From JBOHSA01 sp050732995 (GTDB lineage Bacteria > Gemmatimonadota > Gemmatimonadetes > Gemmatimonadales > GWC2-71-9), in NCBI GenBank assembly GCA_050732995.1, contig JBOHSA010000194.1, positions 1 through 9,505 of the forward strand: DNA of 9,505 nucleotides, written 5' to 3'. Below the pieces are notes generated by a model. It was not told where the DNA came from. It made no database searches and saw only the letters and a program-made list of their open reading frames with translations. Positions 5,303 through 9,505 of this stretch are shown piece after piece. Every line of letters begins with the position of its first letter. Position 1 is the stretch's first letter. Made by a program: the position numbers and the translations under genes.

Positions 5303-7741
5303 ATGACCCAACACCCGGTTCAAAAGCAGGCCCCGAGATCCGCCCCGACCCCCGCCCCGGCCCGGGGCGCGGCGGGAGGGCGCAGCCCGGCCCCATCCGT
5401 CTCCCCACCGGTGATCGAGGTGCGGGAGCCGCCGCCCTATCGGATGGCGCTCGGCGTGGCCCTCGGCACGCTCGCGCTCTACGTGCTGACGCTCGCCCCC
5501 ACGACGCAGTTCTGGGACACGTCGGAGTACATCGCCGCGGCGTACGTGCTCGGCATCCCGCATCCGCCCGGGAACCCGCTGTTCACCATCGTCGCGCACG
5601 TGTGGGGGATGCTGCCGCTCGCCGCGCAGTACGCCACGCGCATCAACCTGTTCGCCGCGGCCACGAGCGCGGTCGCGGCGGCCTGCTGGTTCCTCGTCGG
5701 GGAGCGCTGGCTGCGGCCGATCGTGCCCCACCGCTGGCCGCGGCGCCTGGCCGCGCTCGCCGGCGCGCTCGTCGCGGCGACGGCGTTCACCGTCTGGAAC
5801 CAATCGGTCGTGAACGAGAAGGTGTACACGCTGAGCCTGCTGTCCATCGCCCTCGTGTTGTGGCTGATCGTGCGCTGGGACGACCAGCCGCCGGGCGAGG
5901 CCCACGACCACCATCTGCTGCTGATCATCTACCTGCTCGCCCTCACCGCGACGAACCACATGATGGGCGTGCTGGTGGGGCCGGTGGCGGTCGTGCTGCT
6001 CTTCCCGCCGCTCAAGGCGCAGCGCCCCCCCACCGCCGATCTGGCCGCCCGGCGCGTCGAGTGGTCGCAATGGGCGGTGTTCACCAGCGTCTGGCTGCTC
6101 CTCATGTCGCTCGGTCTGGAAGCCCCCTGGCGGGCCCTGATGGTGACCGGCGAGCCGGGCAAGGCGGGGATCCTGTTCTTCCTCGCGGCGCTGTACCTGG
6201 CGGCCCTGGCCTATGCGGCGCGGGCCAAGAACTGGGGCTTCGCGCTCGTCATGCTTGGCGTGGCGCTGGTGGGCCTTTCGGTCTTCGTCTATCTCCCGAT
6301 CCGCGCCGCGCATTTTCCGGCGATCAACGAAGGCGAGCCCACGACCTGGGACGCCCTCTGGTCGGTGCTCACGCGGGAGCAATACGGCAAGCCTCCGCTG
6401 CACGAGCGCAACGCGACCTTCGTCGCCCAGGTGGGGATGTGGTGGCAATACTTCTCCTGGCAGTGGGGCCATGACTGGGCGGCGGCCGTGCAGCGCGGCC
6501 TCGCCGTGATTTACTGCTTCATCGGCCTGCTCGGCGCCTGGCGGCACTGGCAGGCCGACCGGCGCGCGGCGCTCGCGCTCGGGTCCCTCGTGTTCAGCCT
6601 GACCCTGTTCCTCATCTTCATTCTGAATTTCCGCTACGGGTTCTCCCAGTATCCGGATCGCCCCCAGCTCGAACGCGAGGTCCGCGAGCGGGACTACTTC
6701 TACATGGGCTCGTTCGCGGTGTGGGGCGTGTGGGTCGGTATGGGCCTCGCGACCCTCATGGAGTGGACGCAGCAGTGGATCGGCAAGAGCGAGCCGGACG
6801 AGCGGCGCCGCTGGCTCCTGGCCACGCCGGTCCTGGCCCTCGCGCTGATTCCGCTCGTGGGGAACCGGCTCACCGCGTCCCGCGCCGGCGAGACGCTGGC
6901 CCGGGACTTCGCCCACGATCTGCTGCAGTCGGTCGAGCCCTACGGCGTTCTCGTCACCGCCGGCGACAACGACACGTTCCCGCTGTGGTACGCCCAGGAG
7001 GTGGAGGGCATCCGCCGGGACGTGACGGTCCTGAACCTGTCGCTCGCCAATACCGACTGGTACGTCCGGCAGCTGCAGCGGCGGCCGGTCGCCGATTTTG
7101 ATTCGACGGGCGCGCCCGCCATCTACCGCGGGCGGACGTGGCCCAAGCCGACCGGCCCGCTGCTGAGCTTCACGCCGGCCCAGCTCGACGCCCTGCAGCT
7201 CTACTATGTGCTTCCCGACACCCAGACCGTCACGCTGGGCGGCATCCCCGTGCGGCTCGATCCCCAGCTGATCGGGCGCCAATACCTCGAGCGGGCGGAT
7301 GTCGTCGTGTTACAGGCGATCCGGGACCAGGTGGGCAAGCGCCCGGTCGCCTTCTCCCGGACGGTGGGGCTGTACGCGGACCAGTTCGGGCTAACCGCGT
7401 ACCTGGAGGGCCACGGCTTCGCCCGGGCGCTGCGCTCCCGGCCGCTCGCGGCCTCCGACAGCCTCCAGATCGTGTCGTCGCTCGGGTATGTGAACGTGGA
7501 CCGGACGCGGGCGCTGCTGTTCGACGTCTATCACGCGGGCGCGGCGGCGCGCCAGCGCCCGCGCGGGTGGGTAGATCAGCCGTCGGAGGGGATCGTCAAC
7601 CTGTACGGGCTCCTCTACCAGTCGATGGCCGAAGTGCTGCGCGAGCGCTCGCCGGACCTCGCCACGCGGGCGCTCCTGGTGGCGGACTCGGTGTTCCGCA
7701 ACACGTCGATCCGGTTCCAGCCGCCGCCGGAACGCCCCTAG
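5303..7741 (+). CDS. GT117 (DUF2723/TMEM260-like) multi-pass membrane glycosyltransferase
   Basis: Predicted inner-membrane protein of 812 residues. Residues 1-45 are a Pro/Ala-rich, probably disordered cytoplasmic tail. About 13-14 hydrophobic segments follow between residues 48 and 520. The first extracytoplasmic loop carries the family hallmark FWDTSEYIAAAYVLGIPHP (70-88), with Asp72 and Glu75 as plausible catalytic or metal residues, as in other GT-C enzymes. A hydrophilic C-terminal domain of about 280 residues begins near ARDFAHDLLQSVEPYG and includes VTAGDNDTFPLWYAQEVEG and a following TDWYVRQL motif, typical of bacterial members. Human TMEM260 is a protein O-mannosyltransferase; bacterial members are poorly characterised, so protein O-glycosylation or a lipid-linked sugar reaction is inference. 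The start ATG lies 10 bases after purH with a weak ribosome site. It faces the minus-strand efflux operon, with 12 bases between stops. Confidence 0.88.
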   Translation: MTQHPVQKQAPRSAPTPAPARGAAGGRSPAPSVSPPVIEVREPPPYRMALGVALGTLALYVLTLAPTTQFWDTSEYIAAAYVLGIPHPPGNPLFTIVAHVWGMLPLAAQYATRINLFAAATSAVAAACWFLVGERWLRPIVPHRWPRRLAALAGALVAATAFTVWNQSVVNEKVYTLSLLSIALVLWLIVRWDDQPPGEAHDHHLLLIIYLLALTATNHMMGVLVGPVAVVLLFPPLKAQRPPTADLAARRVEWSQWAVFTSVWLLLMSLGLEAPWRALMVTGEPGKAGILFFLAALYLAALAYAARAKNWGFALVMLGVALVGLSVFVYLPIRAAHFPAINEGEPTTWDALWSVLTREQYGKPPLHERNATFVAQVGMWWQYFSWQWGHDWAAAVQRGLAVIYCFIGLLGAWRHWQADRRAALALGSLVFSLTLFLIFILNFRYGFSQYPDRPQLEREVRERDYFYMGSFAVWGVWVGMGLATLMEWTQQWIGKSEPDERRRWLLATPVLALALIPLVGNRLTASRAGETLARDFAHDLLQSVEPYGVLVTAGDNDTFPLWYAQEVEGIRRDVTVLNLSLANTDWYVRQLQRRPVADFDSTGAPAIYRGRTWPKPTGPLLSFTPAQLDALQLYYVLPDTQTVTLGGIPVRLDPQLIGRQYLERADVVVLQAIRDQVGKRPVAFSRTVGLYADQFGLTAYLEGHGFARALRSRPLAASDSLQIVSSLGYVNVDRTRALLFDVYHAGAAARQRPRGWVDQPSEGIVNLYGLLYQSMAEVLRERSPDLATRALLVADSVFRNTSIRFQPPPERP

Positions 7742-7753
7742 GCCACGCGCGCC

Positions 7754-8851
7754 CTACGGCCGGGGGGCTCCCCCGGCCGTCGGACCCTCCGTCACCGGCC
7801 CCCGCTCCACGATTCTGGGCGCCACGGGCGCGCCCGGGAACAGCCGCTCGGCGCCGCCGACGACGACCAGCTCGCCCGCCTGCACGCCCGAGCGGACCTC
7901 GACGAAGCCCGGCGTCCGCACGCCGAGCGTCACCTCGCGGCGGTCCGCCTTCCCGTCGGCCGCCACCCACACGACGTTCACGTTTTGCAGCGGCAGCACC
8001 GCATCCTCCGGGATCACGACGGCGTTCGGCCGGACTTCGGTGGCGAGTCGCGCTTCGATGAACATCCCGGTTTGAAGTAGGCGCTGCCCGTTGGGCACGA
8101 GCGCCTTGATCAGGATCGTGCGCGCCGGCAGCTCGATCACCGGGTCCACGAACTCCACGTCGCCCGTGAACGTCCGGTTCGGCAGCGCGGCGACCTGGAA
8201 CTCGACCTCCTGGCCGCGCTGGAGCCGCGCGGCGTAGCGCTCCGGGACCTTGAAGGTGGCGCGTTGCGGGTTCACCGTCTGGAGCGTAACGAGCCGGGTG
8301 CTGGTGGTGACATAGTCGCCCAGGCTCACGAGCCGGCGGCCCGTCACGCCCGCGAACGGCGCGTCCACGAGAGTGCGCTTGAGCCGGATGCGGAGCAGGT
8401 CATGTTGCGCCTCGGCGCTCCGGGCGGTCGCCTCGGCGCGCTCCAGGTCGGCGGCCGACGAGGCGTTCTGGGCGAGGAGCTGGCGCGTGCGCGCCAGCGC
8501 CTGGCGCGCGAGGTCGCGCTCGGCTTCCGCGCGCGCCACCTGAGCCTTCAACTCCGCGTCGTCGACCTTGAACAGCGGCGCGCCTGCGGCCACCTCCTGG
8601 CCCTCCCGGAACAGGATGTCAACGATCCGTCCTTCGACTTCCGGGCGCAGCTCGATGAATTGCACGGCTTCGATCTGGCCCGTGGCGGCGATGGCCTCCA
8701 CGGCCGTGTCGCGCCGGGCCGTGGCCGCCTCGACCGGCATGGGCGGCATCCCCCCTCCCCCTCCCCCTCCCCCTCCCCCGTCGCCGCGCGATTGCGCGTC
8801 CTTGCAGGCCGCGGGGAGCAGCACGAGCACCAAGAGAGCCTTCGCGTTCAC
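7754..8851 (-). CDS. RND-type efflux periplasmic adaptor (HlyD/AcrA membrane-fusion protein)
   Basis: Predicted 365-residue adaptor that bridges an inner-membrane pump and a TolC channel. Residues 1-16 form a signal peptide ending LLPAAC. Cys16 suggests lipidation, but Pro at -3 is atypical for a lipobox. A run of ten glycines (25-34) forms a flexible linker. Next come the first lipoyl half (VEGRIVDILFREGQEVAAGAPLF), an alpha hairpin of two helices around LLAQNASSAADLERAE, the second lipoyl half (VDAPFAGVTGRRLVSLGDYV), a beta-barrel region, and the membrane-proximal domain around VVIPEDAVLPLQ. Start: GTG at 8851-8849 overlaps the stop of the TolC gene (GTGA), with AAGGA at 8862-8858 six bases upstream. 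A longer frame exists but only runs back through the TolC gene in another phase. The 3' end contains an 11-bp hairpin. No pump gene follows; the next gene converges. Confidence 0.93.
   Translation of the reverse strand: MNAKALLVLVLLPAACKDAQSRGDGGGGGGGGGGMPPMPVEAATARRDTAVEAIAATGQIEAVQFIELRPEVEGRIVDILFREGQEVAAGAPLFKVDDAELKAQVARAEAERDLARQALARTRQLLAQNASSAADLERAEATARSAEAQHDLLRIRLKRTLVDAPFAGVTGRRLVSLGDYVTTSTRLVTLQTVNPQRATFKVPERYAARLQRGQEVEFQVAALPNRTFTGDVEFVDPVIELPARTILIKALVPNGQRLLQTGMFIEARLATEVRPNAVVIPEDAVLPLQNVNVVWVAADGKADRREVTLGVRTPGFVEVRSGVQAGELVVVGGAERLFPGAPVAPRIVERGPVTEGPTAGGAPRP
7756..7780. terminator. Candidate bidirectional terminator hairpin between convergent genes
   Basis: Perfect 11-bp inverted repeat, ACGGCCGGGGG (7756-7766) and CCCCCGGCCGT (7770-7780), with a 3-base loop. 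It lies 14 bases beyond the GT117 stop and overlaps the last codons and stop of the minus-strand adaptor gene. Neither side has a T tract, so it is not a canonical intrinsic terminator. In a very GC-rich genome it may still pause polymerase or protect 3' ends. Confidence 0.45.
8750..8779 (-). repeat. Hexamer repeat (GGGGGA) encoding a ten-glycine linker
   Basis: On the coding minus strand this is four units of GGGGGA followed by six G: five G runs of five or more separated by single A bases. It lies just after the signal peptide of the adaptor gene. Each unit adds Gly-Gly, so gain or loss of a unit stays in frame, whereas slippage within a G run would break the gene. The pattern is an ideal G-quadruplex motif on the mRNA-like strand. 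Confidence 0.9.
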
Positions 8852-9505
8852 TGCACGTCCTTGCTGGAGTCGAGTCGTGTGCCCAGGGTCGCTTCGAGGC
8901 CGGCGAGGGCCAGCCGGGCGCCGAACCGCGCCTGCACGAGCGCGGCCTCGGCCTCCGCGAACGCGACCTGAGCGTCCACCAGATCGAGAATGGTCGTCGC
9001 GCCCGCGCGGTGGCGCGTGTCCTGCACCCGATAGTTCTCCCGTGCCACGAGGAGCGCCTCGGCCGCGAGCACCGCCGACTCGCGCGCGACGTTGTAGGCG
9101 TCGTACGCCTGGGCCACGTCGCGCCACGCCGCACGCTCCAGGTCCTCTCGGATGACGCGCGCCACGTCGCGGCCCACCCGGGCCCGCGACAGCGCGATCT
9201 CACGCTGGCCGTTGTCCCACAACGGGAAGCTGACTGTGAGGCTCAGCAGGTTGTACGAGGCGGCGTCGGGAAAGAACCGGGAGCCGTAGTTGGAGATCGT
9301 GGCCCCGAGGGTGGCGCGTGGGAGGTACGCCCCGCGCCGGGCCGCGAGGTCGGCCCCCGCGGCGCGCTCGGTGGCGCGCGCCACGCGATACGCCGGCCCC
9401 TGGGCCAACGCCCGCCGGACCGCTTCGTCGAGCGTAAACGGCAGCTCGGGTGCCGGGGCCGTGCCGAGCGGCGCGGCCCGCGCGGGGCCGCGCAGGCCCA
9501 CGCGC
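8848..9505 (-). CDS. TolC-family outer-membrane efflux channel (5' partial, C-terminal part)
   Basis: The frame runs from the right window edge to TGA at 8850-8848, giving 218 visible residues. The visible part is one outer-membrane-efflux repeat: an opening helix FTLDEAVRRALAQGPAYRVARATERA, AARRGAYLPRATLGATIS, a strand LLSLTVSFPLWDNGQ, then long alpha helices typical of the TolC tunnel (WRDVAQAYDAYNVARES; RHRAGATTILDLVDAQVAFAEAEAALVQARF), closing at LAGLEATLGTRL. Full TolC proteins are about 400-480 residues with two such repeats. Since a stop follows this one, it is most likely the second repeat, with the first outside the window; a single-repeat protein cannot be excluded. The preceding Pro/Ala/Gly-rich stretch fits an inter-repeat linker. 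It is translationally coupled to the adaptor gene by GTGA, and the two would work together in export. The start codon is not visible. Confidence 0.88.
   Translation of the reverse strand, partial: RVGLRGPARAAPLGTAPAPELPFTLDEAVRRALAQGPAYRVARATERAAGADLAARRGAYLPRATLGATISNYGSRFFPDAASYNLLSLTVSFPLWDNGQREIALSRARVGRDVARVIREDLERAAWRDVAQAYDAYNVARESAVLAAEALLVARENYRVQDTRHRAGATTILDLVDAQVAFAEAEAALVQARFGARLALAGLEATLGTRLDSSKDVQ

Noticed and set aside
3667..5304. A 545-codon open frame on the minus strand opposite purH
   Set aside because: It is antisense to a fully convincing purH. Its Arg/Gly/His-rich composition with no recognisable domain is the usual mirror of high-GC third positions.
5225..7282. A 685-codon open frame on the minus strand opposite the GT117 gene
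   Set aside because: The translation is dominated by Arg, Gly, Gln, Glu and His with no hydrophobic core or motif, and it also runs into the end of purH. It is a shadow of the membrane protein gene.

Overview
The window is a very GC-rich, almost fully coding bacterial segment. By eye GC is around 70% or more, G/C dominates third codon positions, and GTG starts are frequent. The gene content (heptose-phosphate phosphatase, outer-membrane efflux components, several exported proteins) indicates a diderm bacterium. The GT117/DUF2723 membrane protein, the exported M42 peptidase and the octamer-repeat signal-peptide regions are what I would expect of Gemmatimonadota or a neighbouring soil lineage. 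That assignment is inference and has not been tested.

Layout. A plus-strand run of seven genes occupies 1-7741: gmhB (5' end outside the window), a small secreted PPC-domain protein, purN, a degenerate M42-like secreted protein, an intact secreted M42 metallopeptidase, purH, and a large GT117 multi-pass membrane glycosyltransferase. Four of these genes are joined by 4-base start/stop overlaps (GTGA at 1106-1109, ATGA at 2636-2639, GTGA at 3751-3754), so they are probably co-transcribed and translationally coupled. On the minus strand, 9505-7754, lie the C-terminal part of a TolC-type outer-membrane channel and an efflux membrane-fusion protein, also joined by a GTGA overlap. The two transcription units converge with only 12 bases between stop codons, next to a perfect 11-bp GC hairpin. 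No intergenic stretch exceeds 60 bases, and I see no tRNA, rRNA, CRISPR array or insertion sequence.

How the genes relate. purN and purH catalyse the two folate-dependent formyl transfers of purine synthesis, and purH also makes IMP. Two tandem M42-family genes sit between them. gmhB and GT117 suggest envelope glycan or glycoprotein assembly. TolC and the fusion protein are two of the three parts of a tripartite exporter; no inner-membrane pump is present.

Most unusual points. (1) Each tandem M42 gene has an inverted repeat of 8-base units bracketing its start codon and signal-peptide region. The two use different octamers but the same architecture. Because 8 is not a multiple of 3, the periodicity is a nucleic-acid property and not a protein one. 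(2) The first M42 copy has lost every recognisable metal ligand but keeps an intact frame, so it looks like a retained pseudoenzyme paired with an active-looking paralogue. (3) Long G or C tracts occur in gmhB (window edge), purN and the fusion-protein gene.
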